Shown here: piece after piece, positions 13,801-25,366 of the stretch
How the letters are laid out: the number at the start of each line of letters is the position of its first letter
Numbering within the stretch: position 1 is the first letter of the stretch
Made by a program: the position numbers and the translations under genes
Notes under the pieces: model-generated
Databases searched by the model: none
Told to the model about the DNA's origin: nothing
Seen by the model: only the letters and a program-made list of their open reading frames with translations
NCBI GenBank assembly: GCA_950106755.1
Contig: OX467088.1
Coordinates: 17,902,001 to 17,966,000, forward strand
DNA: 64,000 nucleotides
Source: Climacium dendroides
Taxonomy: Eukaryota > Streptophyta > Bryopsida > Hypnales > Climaciaceae
Direction: 5' to 3'

Positions 13801-16800
13801 TGGTAAACTTGAATGACTACCTCAAGTGTAAGGAAATTATTGTGCAAGACTTCTGTTGCACTTGACCACTTGTTGTCTGACCAATTCATCGAGAAGTGAT
13901 CGATGTTGATTGTCTTCTGCCTATTTCTGAAACATGGAAGCTTGGTTGCATTGAGCAATGTGGCTCACGACCAAAAGTACGTGCGTCCTCAATTGTCGGA
14001 GGACAACATCCTCATGATAAAGGCTGGAAGGTGTGCAATATATATGCGTGCTTCTAAATTTCAATTTATTCCATTGACTAGGGTTCCAGATGGGTTCCAG
14101 ATTTTCACATCTCTACCACAATCTTATTTGAGGTGCAGGCATCCTCTCCAGGAGTGTACTATCAACACATTTGTACCAAATGACACCAACATTGACCAGT
14201 TCAGTGGTAAGCAATGTTTCCCTTACTCCACATCTGCCGGCTGCAATTATAATTTTGTACCAGCATTTTGCACTTTTTACATAAATCTTAAAACCTTTGA
14301 TTGTAGTCTGATCGGCAAGCCAGAACTCGGATGTTGGATCGTACATACTACAGGCGGTAACCGACCAGTAATAGAAGTTGATGATCATCGTGCAGGTCGT
14401 ATAAATATTATATCTGGTCCAAATTACTCAGGCAAGAGCATTTACGCAAAGCAGGTGAACCTCCAAAGAAAGGAGCTTATAGTTTTCTCTCATTCATAGG
14501 AAGTCCTGCTCTATCTTATTTTTTAAATGGGTTTGAACTATATTTGGCATAAGAACTCGAGCATCAGCTCAGTGTAATTCAAAATTCTGTAGACCAGGAG
14601 GTCTGAAATGAAGTGAAATTCACATGAAGTCATGCTCGTCTCCAGGTAGCTCTCATTGTGTTCCTGGCACACATAGGAAGCTTCGTTCCGGCAGAGGCAG
14701 CTGAAATTGGCCTAACTGACAGGTGCCCAATTTCAAATTAATGCACTTTCTGTTATTCTCTTGTCCGTTCACTATCCAGTGCTCGTTACTAGGAATATAA
14801 TGAGCCAAACTTGATCTCTGCGTAGAAGTGGACTGTTTGTACTCAGGAACCAGGAACACTCCATTTATGAGAAACTTTTTTGCTCACTGCATGCTTCATT
14901 GTTGACATTTACCTACAGAATTTTCACAAGAGTCTCTAGCAAAGAGACTATGGTTGTTCAGCAGTCTGCATTCATGATTGACCTGCATCAAATAGCCTTG
15001 ATGCTCAGGTAAGTGCCAAGCATCGGCACAAAAAATCATACTTAATGCTAAATGCACAAGCTGGCAAATAGTGTATCTGATGATAATAGGCCAAGGGATT
15101 GATGAGCTGATCGCTTCTGCTATTCAATTTGTTCAAGTTATCTGCAAACATCGAAGTTTTGGAACTTGCAATCTGAAGACGATTGGTAATACCGACCTTC
15201 CTTGAACCGCCAGACATGCCACTCCAAGATCCCTGTGCATTATTGACGAGTTTGGCAAGGGCACTTTGGTCCCAGGTGCGCGATTTTACCCTTCTGAGGA
15301 CGAGTAACTAGCATTACATGCACTCTGTTTTTGCGAATAACATGTATCATTTAGTCGTGCATTGTCAGCTTCTAAGCGTGTAGTGTGCTTTCAAACCTTA
15401 GATACGGACAGCGTGCATTAATCCTCATCTTTGATATTGATAGATGGTGTTGGGCTTCTGTGTGCAACCTTGCATCAACACGCTGTGGGTCATGAAGTAA
15501 CCCCCAAGGTAAGCTTGCCTTCCGACATTTCAGTAAAGGCTTCAAGAACAATTTCAGTCACCCTGGCAAGTTAATCCTTTAATTCGCTTTCTTTTCTCAG
15601 ATCTTGGCATGTACGCACTTCTATGAAGTTTTCGATGAGAATTATTTAACAAAGGTACTTTTGTCCTTAAATATCAAATCTTCGTCAACCCCTTTTGATA
15701 ACGTATATTATTTCTTATATTTCTGCAGAAGAGGAAACTCATGCCGTAACAAAATTGTCAGCTTATTCAATCTCAGGAAGTGGAGCAATACCTGAGTGAC
15801 ATGAACATCTAACCTGTTTTCTTGTCTTCGTGGTGATAGTCGCAGAACATTTCATTCCATACCATGAGTGTCTTCGAGCCAGAGAAGAGAGAAAATGCTG
15901 ATAGCAGTGTGGATGAGATTGCATTTCTTTACAGGTTCTTACACCTCAACAGAGAGACCATCAAAATACTTACTAAGAAAATAATGAATTTGACAAGTGC
16001 AATCCGGAACATAGCGTTTTAACGTTTAGACTAACCGTTGGCAGTAATGCATTTCTGGTTAAGGCAATGCTTTTATTGACATCTATATGTTTATATAATC
16101 AAAATCTTATATTAACACTACTGTGAACATTATGGCGCAGGCTCGTTCCTGGTCGTGTGGTTCCAAGCTATGGTACATTCTATGTTGGATGACATGTTAT
16201 CCAGAACTGTGTCCTTGCTTAAGGCGGGATTGCCATAAAAGACTGAAGGCTTGCTTGTAGAGTCGATTATTGATCATGGCAGATTTGATAGAGATAACTT
16301 CGAAGCATAAGTCTGTAGTCCACAGAGCACTGTACTTTTTGGCTTTGAAATCCCATTTTCGACGATCTTTTGTCTAAATTTTATGTTTTGCAGGTATACG
16401 TTGTGCCGAGCTTGCAGGTACAATCGAATTTGACAATATCCCTACTTTAAGGGACTTTCTTTTATTTCTGAAATATTGCCGGATTCAAAATTCTCAATTT
16501 CAATATACTTATCAGGATCTGAATCAGTTGTCCAGAGTAATTGTTTCTTCAGAGCCTCGTAAGATCTTATTAGGGCAAGTTTCTGATACAGGTGTTCCTG
16601 CCGAGGTCTTAGAGAGATGTGTTGAAATTTTAGAATGCACTAAAGAAGGCAGACCAATCGAACGCCTTGGAACAAAGAGAACTACCACGATGGACCAGAT
16701 CTATAAGGTTAGGTCTACTGTCTACGTGGTATCTATAGTAATTGCTTATGTTCATCGGTAGTAAAATCCAGTGTAAGATTTAGAGTAAGAACAGATTAAC

Positions 16801-17067
16801 GAATCCCTTGTTGAACACACTTGTTTAATATAAAAATTGCACTGAATTCTTCTCAACTTCAGAAATGACCGCTACTGGATGTAGGCTAAATTCTTCCTCT
16901 GAAATTACTTTCTGATCAAATTACAGCTGTGCTTTCTAGTTATTGTTTTGAGAAGTGTTCAATTTTGGATTATGCAGACTATGCGAGAGCAGCTGCAGAT
17001 CTTCAACTGCGAGAAGGATGATGTGAAGAAGTTTCTCTCTGAGGCTTTTGCCCTTTTTTCCAATTAG
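7842..17067 (+). CDS. MSH5: MutS homologue MSH5, 35 exons
   Basis: This encodes the meiotic MutS-family ATPase that works as a heterodimer with MSH4 to stabilise crossover intermediates in the nucleus. Splicing by eye joins 7842-7919, 8066-8097, 8231-8325, 8595-8605, 8705-8774, 9024-9099, 9452-9515, 9669-9823, 10020-10121, 10262-10289, 10590-10621, 10769-10826, 10920-11006, 11182-11235, 11424-11525, 11775-11819, 12147-12224, 12360-12410, 12600-12678, 12808-12881, 13324-13417, 13586-13682, 13941-14030, 14139-14206, 14396-14454, 14646-14722, 14919-15008, 15214-15275, 15444-15508, 15601-15654, 15840-15934, 16141-16172, 16394-16417, 16592-16707 and 16978-17067. All junctions are GT-AG and keep frame, giving 827 residues; the Arabidopsis protein is about 807. 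The Walker A loop GPNYSGKS is at residues 581-588 and the Walker B motif CIIDEFGKG at about 657-665. The start ATG follows an upstream in-frame region without homology and aligns near the family N-terminus. I see no disabling lesion. The exon 14 frame and the exon 31 acceptor (15,840 or 15,846) are the least certain points. Confidence 0.93.
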
Positions 17068-17155
17068 TTCTGGTATAGTGCAATCCGTTAGATTTCTATC
17101 TAACTGGTATTGCTATATAGTTCCCCAAAACTAGAACTTGTAGGTCATTGGTCAC

Positions 17156-17660
17156 ACGAGACGTGCCTTGTCATACAGAGATACCAAGATGGTCATGATG
17201 ATGAGAGGGAAGACTGGGATCGACGCAGCAGGGAACCCGAAACCCTCGACCTTCCATTGCATTCCAATGTCTGAAGCTGTGCCAGCACAATGTTCATGAC
17301 TGTGGTTCGTGCCCACATGGCACATGGGCATCATTTGAAAGATGGCTTTCGTCTCTTCAATTCAACCTGTGTCACCGTGCATACTCTCCAGTTGGCAGTT
17401 GCTGCTTGGCGTCCTCTCATCCTCAGGCACTGCTCCTCTGCCTAGAAAACTGAGGTGATCGACATCACAAGTACCCTTTTCAGTCAATGAGTTCTAGTTT
17501 ATTTTCTTATCAATTGAGGGCTTGCAATAGGGAATTCAATGTATGGAGGAACGAATTGAGGGATGTTAATACCGAAGGTGGTTGGTGTGGTCTAGCTTTC
17601 TAACACCCAGCTTTGCAGCTTCTTCGTTTCTAATCTCGTACAAGTGGTCCTCCGCTGAGA
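17156..17660 (-). pseudogene. NPF transporter fragment (duplicate of the 23.4-25.2 kb gene)
   Basis: About 500 bp matches the NPF gene from roughly 23,905 to 24,420: the 5' part of exon 3, the intron and the 3' end of exon 2. Both gene ends are missing. A short deletion removes about 20 bp present in the intact gene near 24,015-24,035, and other small indels break the frame. It ends abruptly at about 17,660, where AT-rich sequence shared with 36,910 begins. It cannot encode a transporter and is the decayed NPF of duplication copy 1. Confidence 0.85.
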
Positions 17661-18353
17661 GAGCATGGAAAGGTAATTTCTGATATTACCTATTTCTGAT
17701 TGGAGCATGGACATTCAATGGCAAGTACCTCATTCTCTTCAGACTGGCTAAATTCAGTGAACTTGGTTGGATGTGAGTTCACATATTAACGTTATCAAAC
17801 AGTTCAAGCGGGTCGGTCACTTATCTTACAGAAAAATTAGAGCCTCTGTTAGAGAGATGTCACTAACCACATCAATTACATTTCTCTCCTTCCAAAGAAT
17901 GTGAAGGCAGGATATTCCATCTGTTGGTGACGTATCACAGGAGATCTAACGGAGAAAATCTTTGGATTATTTAATGTTACTCATATATCATGTCTTGATG
18001 AAAGTCTCAGATCGCCTAATTGAAACCTCAGCTCTATGCCAGTTACTAGTTCTTAGAGCTTTGAGCACTTGACAGTCTAAATTTGGTGCTCGAAACCACA
18101 CCATTGAAACCAAATATGACCATGCAAATGCAAACAAAACATACAGTTATGTAATTAATTGCCTAATGATCGAGTGGCTCTGAGATGGTCTGCTTTATGA
18201 ATACCGTGACTGGTAGCTTGACTGTTTCCTGCATATGAGGCTGTTTCCATTTAGGAACGCAATTTGCATCTCGAAACCATTAAGCATTAAAGTAGGATGG
18301 CAACCAAGTGGGTGCAGTAGCCACAGTACTGTACAATAGTGGAAAATGCCATT

Positions 18354-18549
18354 ATGCCACACTTAACTATTTTTGGACTATTCTGAACAAAACATTGTGA
18401 GATCTCCGGATAATAACGGTATGAAATACCTAGATATATGTATAGATCTCCAAATGTTTTGCATAGATTTCTCGATATTTTGCATCATCTCTTGATGACC
18501 ATTATTAATTTTGAAGTTTCAAAAGTCCAAAAGTAGTTAAATGTGGCAT
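18354..18549. mobile_element. MITE-like element, 196 bp, with empty site in duplicate
   Basis: Terminal inverted repeats begin ATGCCACACTTAACTA on the left and, read on the other strand, ATGCCACATTTAACTA on the right. The homologous position in duplication copy 2 (about 38,018-38,024) lacks the insert and reads through. The flanks give a possible CATT duplication (18,350-18,353 and 18,550-18,553). The superfamily is not assignable from a 4-bp duplication alone. No coding capacity. Confidence 0.65.
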
Positions 18550-18683
18550 CATTCTACCTTTCCAAAAGAATGATTCTTCATAGAAAATGGCTCTTTAACT
18601 TCACCACAAGCCAGATTCTGAAAATTGGACATCTAGTGGTGAAACCGCAAATTAAGGTCAAACCTCACAGGGAGCCTGTTGAG

Positions 18684-19131
18684 AAGGATGGCATTCTTTG
18701 CATCGTGTTATCACATTTGCAACCGTGAAGTATGGTTAAATTTCCTACTCTTTTCATTTGTATTTGGTAGTTGTAATGATTTTTCTTCACCATCTCTTTG
18801 ATAATTCAGGACAATTTCAATTCTATACAAAGGATTTGAAAATTTTCTTACTCAGAAGAAGTGTGATTTCACCTTTGAGATATTTTTATTTCAATCATAC
18901 ACTTAGGCTATATGGAGTAAAGATTGAAAAATTAAAGAGGCTACAATATCCCATATTGAAGAAAGCAAAATCATGCAAATGAAACCTCATATTAAATTGT
19001 ACATTGGACCAATTTGGAATCAAAGTAAGACCTAGTGTAAAAAGGTAGACAATTATACTTTTGCAGTGAGAAAACTATTTGTTAGCTTTCACTATTATAG
19101 CCTTCATGTAGTAAGATCACTCAAAGGAAGC
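18684..19131. other. AT-rich DNA between duplication copy 1 and kinase relic
   Basis: No gene supported. Similarity to copy 2 stops at about 18,683. Confidence 0.5.
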
Positions 19132-19815
19132 TTACACCATTGAAGTTGGTGCAATTGAACTACTTGGGATAGAGCCATGTGAAAACTCTAATGAATTATA
19201 AATTCCAAGGGGCTTGGTGGCTGGCAATGATGGCATTAGTACCGTTGTGATGAAAGATTCATTTCCTATGTCTTGAATATGTTGCAATAGTCTATTTACT
19301 TCTCCCATAGAAGGTCGAGCCTTGGGATTGGGAAGGCAATAAAAGACTCCCAATTGAAGAAAACTCACAATTATTGCCATGTCAATTTCTAGGTTTACAT
19401 CTCTAACAATGAATTCTTGGGTGGTGTTACAATTCAAATGTTTAGGCTTACTTGGTGGTTGAGAAGTCTCTAAAAACATATTTGGATCTATCATACTAAA
19501 GAGTGAACCACCTTCATGAGCACGCCAAACCATGAACAACAACACAAGATTTTCAGATTCCATAGTCTCCAAATCCAAAGGGTGCCTTCCACACACTACT
19601 TCCAAAATCAAAATGCCAAAACTATATATATCCAATTCCTTTGTGGCTTTGGTTGCATATGGTAGTTCAAGAGCCATGTAGCAAAAAGTGCCCATTGCCA
19701 ATGTAGTCATCTTCAATTTGTGGTGGTTTATTAAATGAGCAAGTCCAAAGTTTCCAACATAGGCATTGAAATCCACATCCAATAACACATTACTAAACTT
19801 GATGTCACAGTGCAA
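19132..19815 (-). pseudogene. Truncated lectin-receptor-like kinase relic
   Basis: The 227-codon frame covers only the C-terminal part of a Ser/Thr receptor kinase: catalytic loop (HCDIKFSNVLLD), activation segment, the LEVVCGRHPLD block typical of L-type lectin receptor kinases, and the tail. The lectin domain, membrane segment and kinase N-lobe are absent. Key residues are altered: HRD is HCD, the Mg-binding DFG is NFG, and APE is ALE. There is no start codon at the left edge of homology. A kinase function is therefore unlikely. The frame itself is open, so decay may be recent or the piece may be transcribed; I treat it as a pseudogene. It lies between the two copies of the segmental duplication. 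Confidence 0.75.
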
Positions 19816-19844
19816 AAAAAAGAATTCAAGTAATCTTCATTTGG

Positions 19845-19926
19845 AGACTATGGAATCTGAAAATCTTGTGTTGGAGACTTGGAAGAATGGAAATGAGGAA
19901 TTTCCTTCCATACAACTAAGTAATGT
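19845..19926 (+). pseudogene. Chimeric scrap: inverted kinase piece joined to MSH5 exon 3
   Basis: Bases about 19,845-19,878 repeat 35 bp of the neighbouring kinase relic (19,541-19,576) in inverted orientation. They run straight into about 55 bp matching MSH5 exon 3 and its donor region (compare 8,273-8,330 and 22,762-22,817), including the stretch for ETWENGNEEFP with minor changes. The join occurs at the shared string TTGGAGAC. It is a third, minimal copy of this exon, without flanking exons. Confidence 0.75.
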
Positions 19927-19943
19927 GAAGCAGTTACTACCTC

Positions 19944-19981
19944 TTTTGAGCTCATTGCTCATTGTGACAATGAGCTCAAAA
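19944..19981. repeat. Perfect 14-bp hairpin
   Basis: TTTTGAGCTCATTG and its exact complement are separated by a 10-base loop. It lies next to the chimeric MSH5 exon scrap; no function is evident. Confidence 0.7.
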
Positions 19982-20039
19982 AAAGTTTAATTTAATTTAC
20001 TTCATTACACCCCAAAATCCCCACCCACCGTAGTGAGTT

Positions 20040-20295
20040 CAATCTATACTTTAAATTTGGTTGTTTGTTTTGTTTGTTTGTCACGTTGAGATTTCCTAGA
20101 CCATGTGTTTCCTGATTGTGTACTTGGTACCATCGGAAAGTCCTCAACGAGGAAGGATGCACCGGCTTGGTTTCGTGGCATTTAGATATATGGTGTAAAA
20201 GTTATTGAATTTTGAAGTTTTTATGAACTAAAAAAGTAAAAAATTACTTTTACTTTTGTTTTGACTGTGGCAATGGCATAGGACACACTAGTTTA
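20040..20295 (+). repeat. Dispersed 250-bp repeat, third copy
   Basis: Same unit as at 4,578-5,105, with the landmarks CACGTTGAGATTTCC, GAGGAAGGATGCACCGG and a terminal GGCAATGGCATAGGACACAC box. Confidence 0.6.
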
Positions 20296-20909
20296 AATGA
20301 AATTAAGGGTTAAACTATCCTTTTGATACATAATTGGTTGTACATAAGGTGTTGCAATTTTTTTAAATTAATTTTTTTTTAAATTTTCATTAATTCTAAA
20401 AGTGCTCCATTAACTATTAATGCCAAGCCTGATAGTTGAGTATGATATCATCGTAGAGATTCTATTGATCATTTTTTTCAAATGTTATGCCCTCCGAAAT
20501 GTAATAAAGCCTTATCGTAAATGGCATATTTTTGACTTATTATTATTATTACTTATTCCAAAGTCTAGGAAAAATTAAAATGGATGAAACATGGCTTTTT
20601 AATGTTCAACATAAGTATTTGAAACCACTCTTCTCAAACTTGTTGTTGGCATTGTTGTTCCATGGTTAAAAAGTACTCGCAACAAATGTGTAATTAAGGG
20701 ACAAAAAAGTCTCAATACTAAGAAAAATATATATCTATCCTATTGCTAAACTTATGACAATTCCATATTTATGATATTGATTGAAATAATTTAGCAATGA
20801 TATCTTATTTATACCAAATGTATAGTAATATCAATTGAATAATATAAAATTTAAATAAAATTTATTATTGAAAATAATTATTTAATTTATGCCACATAAC
20901 ATCATCCAT

Positions 20910-21150
20910 ACCTTAAAATTAGGTTGTTTTGTTTTGTTTTTATTGTTTGTTATAGTAAAATCTCATAGATCATGTGTCTTCTAGTTTATGGTACCATTGG
21001 AAAGCTCTCTATGAGGAGAGATGCATGGGCTTTCTTTTTGGGGATTTGGATCTTAAATACAAAATATATTGAATTTTTAAAGTTTTTATGAGTTAAAAAT
21101 TAAAAAATCATTTTTAATTTTAGTTTGATTATGGCAACGCCATGGAACAC
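20910..21150 (+). repeat. Dispersed 250-bp repeat, fourth copy
   Basis: Same unit as at 4,578-5,105 and 20,040-20,295, ending in GGCAACGCCATGGAACACAC. It lies inside duplication copy 2; the equivalent place in copy 1 (near 6,480) lacks it, so it probably inserted after the duplication. Confidence 0.55.
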
Positions 21151-21399
21151 ACTAACCTACTAATTATAATTGAGTTATAATTACACTTGCCAACCATTTT
21201 CATCTACTCAATCTTTTTACATTTATTCTCCCTAAATTCTAACTTAATGACATTCAAACATTTTCTTGATGAAACCATTTTGGTGTTGTTGTATTCCCAT
21301 ATCATTAAAATATTATTATTGTAGTATTCACAAGACTTGAGACTTGAACAAAATCCCTCAACTTATATTCTGAAAATGTACTCCTTGAGTGAACTTTCT

Positions 21400-22941
21400 A
21401 GCTCTCAAGTGCAGCCTACATCAACGGTGATCCCTCGGGGAGCTTCATCGGGCGGCCAGGAGAGCGGTAGACCTTCCGCTTTTGGTGTCTATGCAATGTA
21501 GACCCTCTCACGACCCGCCATCTCCTTTGTTTCAAATTTGAATTCGCCATTTGAGCAATGCAACTGAGAGTTTCGTTTGGCGCTGAATTAGTCTGTGCTC
21601 AGCTGAGGTTTGTATCTTTTGCGTGATTTTGCCCGGATTTTTATTGTTGTACTTGGCGATGGTTACTCTCTTGTACTTCGGCTCTGTACAGCGAGATTGA
21701 GGGAGGTCGTCCTCGGAAATTTGTGGAAATACTAGATGCTTGCCGAATTCTGTTTCTTCTTTGGAGCTGCGATTAGATTTTGCTGATGATCAAGTTTGAT
21801 TGTCAGAGAATTAATGAATCGGAGTGAAAGAAGAAAAACTCAAGTCTGGGAAAGAGTTCTGCGGCGGTTGTTGTGATAGGGAAAGTGTGTTGTTATTTCC
21901 TCAGAATACTGTGATATTTGCTTCAGATCGGGCTTCAGATTCACCCTCAAATTTGAATATTCTGGTTGCGTTCTAAAGATCAGAAAGTTGTTGCGCGAAT
22001 GAAGTTGCCTGTGAAGTCGTATGTGATCCAATTGTAATTGACGATTCGCCGATGGTAAGGTCGTCGTAGATAGTGTCGGTGGAGCTGTGATCAAGGCAGG
22101 GATATGGTCAATAACGGTTGAGTATCCTGTGCGTGACGGTGAGGATAGTTGCCGCGTTGAACTGCTGTCACTCTCAATGACAATGGAATTGGACGATTAA
22201 GTCTAGAAGCTCGAAAATCCTCTCTGGCAGGTTCGTAAGTGGCTCCTTACCTGTGGTTATCAGTCTTGAAGGCCTTCGCTCGGAGCCAATCATATCAAAC
22301 GCCGCCTCGGTGAGATCCCGACGATAACCGGTTATGAGCTTTACATCCTCTCGTACGATTCGGAATGGCCGTATTTCTGAAGTTGACGAACTGAGAGATT
22401 ATGAATCTAAGGTACGCTAGTGAAATTGGCTTGTAAATTTCAATGACATCATCCGAAGTGAGAATTTCAGGTTCGCATCATCAACATGCAATACCTCCAC
22501 GTCCTCTGATGTCGTTACAATCGTGTAAATCTCGCTTACACTTGCTGTGTATTCCAGGTGTACATGACGTGCATACGTACTGCAGGGTATCAAGTATGTT
22601 CAAATCCTACTCACTTTGGATTGCACCATAACTAGTCAAATTACTTGGCAGACGATACCACCAATTCGAATAAAAATCTGTGAATCCGATCAGTGTAGTG
22701 ACTAATATCCGAAACAGATTAGGCATGGCATATTTTGACACGGAGTCCGACGCTATGTTTGTTTTGGAGACTTGGGAGAATGGAAATGAGGAATTCCCTT
22801 CCACGAAGCTTAGGAAGTGGCCTCTTCATCCGCATCGTCTTAATTCTGCAAGTGAACGTGTTTACTTCGTCCGGTTAGATGGCACCTTTGAAGTCGATTG
22901 CTGCTCTTTAGCACATCTTCTGTTAGTATTTTCACTTCACT
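21400..22941 (+). pseudogene. MSH5 5'-end pseudogene (exons 1-3 of the duplicate)
   Basis: Leader, exon 1 (22,334-22,411), exon 2 (22,558-22,593) and exon 3 (22,718-22,812) are recognisable and close to the intact gene at 7,842-8,325. Exon 1 is open. Exon 2 carries a 4-bp insertion (36 bp instead of 32), which shifts the frame. The exon 3 donor, GT in the intact gene at 8,326, has become GG. Similarity ends at about 22,941 in what would be intron 3. It cannot make MSH5. Confidence 0.9.
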
Positions 22942-23366
22942 TACATTCAAATCGCCAATTCATGATCGTAGCAAGACTCACGATTTGGCTGCGTTACTTC
23001 AAAAGAATCTTATTCAAATTCGTATTTTCTCCTGTACACCAATTTCAACATTCAGCACCAAAGTCTAGGAGTATGCTGTTATTGATTCGATCGTAGAAGT
23101 AAAAGAGAACATCCGGTGAAGGAATTCTAGTTCTAAATGAAAATCATTAACTGATCAATGTCGAGCAGTGGACTAAAGTATTTGTGATGCTAGTAGTCGG
23201 AGGGGAAATTGTATTGCAGAGTCTTATCAGACATGAAGTCCTTGAGAAAAAGAGGTCTCACTTTTGAGCTCTATTCTTGGATTCTGTTTCAAGACAAAGA
23301 AAAGCTCGAGGACTTAAGAAGTAACTGCCCAGGTTATTTGTGATCAAGGCTGTCATCTGGAGCTTT

Positions 23367-25214
23367 CTAAGGAGCAACTTCATTTTCGGAGTACTTATAG
23401 AAGTGTGCGACGAAGAGAAAGTAAATTAAATTGACGGAGCTTAACACAGCCATGAGCCAATAGAAGTTGTCGATCTTCTTTCGATTGAAGGGCACGCTAT
23501 CTGATAGCCATCCTGGGTGAGATTTAGCACTTGTGACCTGGTTGACCAGGTTCACTATCGCCGTGCTCATGAAGTAGCCAAGAGAAATTGTGCAGAATGA
23601 CAGGCCTGTACTGAAACTACGCATGGTGGCAGGAGCTTGGTCGTAGAAGAACTCGATCACGCCGATGTATGTGAACATGTCGGCAATTCCAAAGGTGAAA
23701 TACTGGGGTACCAACCAGAAAATGCTCATGGGGATGGTGGCTCCAGAATTATCGTCGAGGAGCCCATGGGCTGCTGCTGTGCTGATGCGCCTTTCCTCCA
23801 CAACTGCTGCTAATATCATCGAGACAATGGAGAGTAGGAGGCCTACGCCAATTCTTTGGAGAATGGTTATGCCCCTCCCATGACGTGTGAATCGCCGAGC
23901 GAAGGGGACGAAGGCCTTATCATACAGAGGTACCAAGATGGTCATGATGATGAGGGGGAAGACTGGGATCGACGCAGCAGGGAACCTGAAACCCCCGATA
24001 TTCCGTTGCATTGTGGAGCCTTGCTCCACTGTGAATGTCTGAAGCTGTGCCAGCACAACGTTCATGACTATGGTTCCTGCCCATATGGGCATCAATTGAA
24101 AGATGGCTTTCGTCTCTTCAACCTGTGTCACCGTGCATACTCTCCAGTTGCTGCTTGGCGTCCTCTCATCCTCAAGCACTGCTGCTCTGTCCAGAAAACT
24201 GAGGTGATCGACATCACAAGTTCCCTTGTCAATCAATGAGTTCTAGTTTATTTTCTTATCAATTGAGCGCTTGCAACAGGGAATTCAATGCATGGATGAA
24301 CGAATTGAGGGACGTTACCGAAGGTGGTTGGTGTGGTCTATCTTTCTAACTCCCAGCTTTGCAGCTTCTTCGTTGCTAATCTCGTACAAATGGTCCTCCG
24401 CTGACAGAGGGCGTCGGGCATTACGAGAAGCGGCAAGAACCACTTGCAGTATTCGCGTCAACGGACTTCCGGAAGGCTTCTTGTATCTGTAAAGTGGGAA
24501 CCCAGCCGCGAAAATGCACAATCCAACTGCCACGGAGGCAAGGCAGACACCATATCCGATTCTGTAGCCGACATTATCCTGAATGTACACTAGCGCAGTG
24601 ACGCCGAGTAGGCCTCCGGTCACGAAACTGAAGAAAAACCAGTTGAAATAAACTGGTGGAGCCCGGCTCTCTCTCGAATGGGTCTGGTCAAACTGATCGG
24701 CACCGAGGCTTGACAAGCACGGCTTCAAGCCACCAGATCCAATTGCAATCAGATATAGTCCCAAAAGGAGCACAGCTAGCTGTGTACTTGTCGCGGTTTC
24801 GCAGGGAGTAACCGTACAATGTTGTGGTCGAAAGGATGAAACTGAAGCTGAAGCGGTCATTAATGACATGCCCTACAACGAAGAATATTAATTCAAATGT
24901 TCAGGCCACAAAGAGACAATGCATGCAACTGTAAATCAATTGAAGTATGCACTGACGAGTTATCTTACCGCAATTTCGACACAGCCGAAGGCCAGAATGG
25001 TTGTGAAACGACCGAAGTAGGCATCGGCCAGAAAGCCTCCAAGAAGAGGGCACAGGAATGCCATGCCTGCGAAGTTCGTGACCGTGGTGGCCGCTTTCGT
25101 GTGGCCGAAGTTGAACTCGCCGATGAGGTACAGCACCAGGTCTATCTGCAGACCAATGAATGCCATTGTCTCGGCGAACTCCATAACTGTCGACCACAGA
25201 GCAACACTGGTCAC
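23367..25214 (-). CDS. NPF (NRT1/PTR) family proton-coupled transporter
   Basis: A 12-helix MFS membrane transporter. NPF proteins carry nitrate, peptides, hormones or other solutes with protons; the substrate cannot be read here. Exons are 25,214-24,969, 24,872-24,319 and 24,198-23,367. The last intron is phase 2 at the family-typical R|FLDRAAV boundary. Landmarks are VTNFAGMAFLCPLLGGFLAD in helices 2-3, GGLKPCLSSLGADQFDQ, FNWFFF and YFTFGIADMFTYIGVIEFFYDQAP. The ExxE(R/K) motif of helix 1 reads EFAET. Layout resembles the NPF4-like group. The N-terminus is short: an in-frame TGA lies just upstream of the conserved start of helix 1, and no upstream exon was found. Translation may start at the ATG at 25,184 (533 residues) or use an undetected small first exon. 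A Harbinger palindrome starts 642 bp upstream of 25,214. Confidence 0.85.
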
Positions 25215-25366
25215 TATCTCTCGGAACGATCATGAGTTTTCAATTCAGTGGATGTTCTGGTAAAAACTGAAATCAATTGCGTCAGGTTTGCTCTCTTCTT
25301 ATAAGCATTCTGTCCGCGATGTCCTAGGCCTAGTGTTGCCGAGTCACGGAATTGGTAATGGCGCGC

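Larger units (their letters stand above)
5930..18683 (+). repeat. Segmental duplication, copy 1 (keeps MSH5, lost most of NPF)
   Basis: Three separate blocks here match copy 2 (20,330-38,168) in the same order and orientation. The first is 5,930-8,458 with 20,330-22,941 (MSH5 upstream DNA and exons 1-3). The second is 17,156-17,660 with about 23,905-24,420 (NPF exon 3/intron/exon 2). The third is 17,670-18,683 with 36,910-38,168 (AT-rich flank). The colinear order implies one ancestral tandem duplication of an MSH5-NPF segment. Copy 1 has lost both ends of NPF. The outer boundaries are my visual estimate from fading similarity. Confidence 0.75.
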
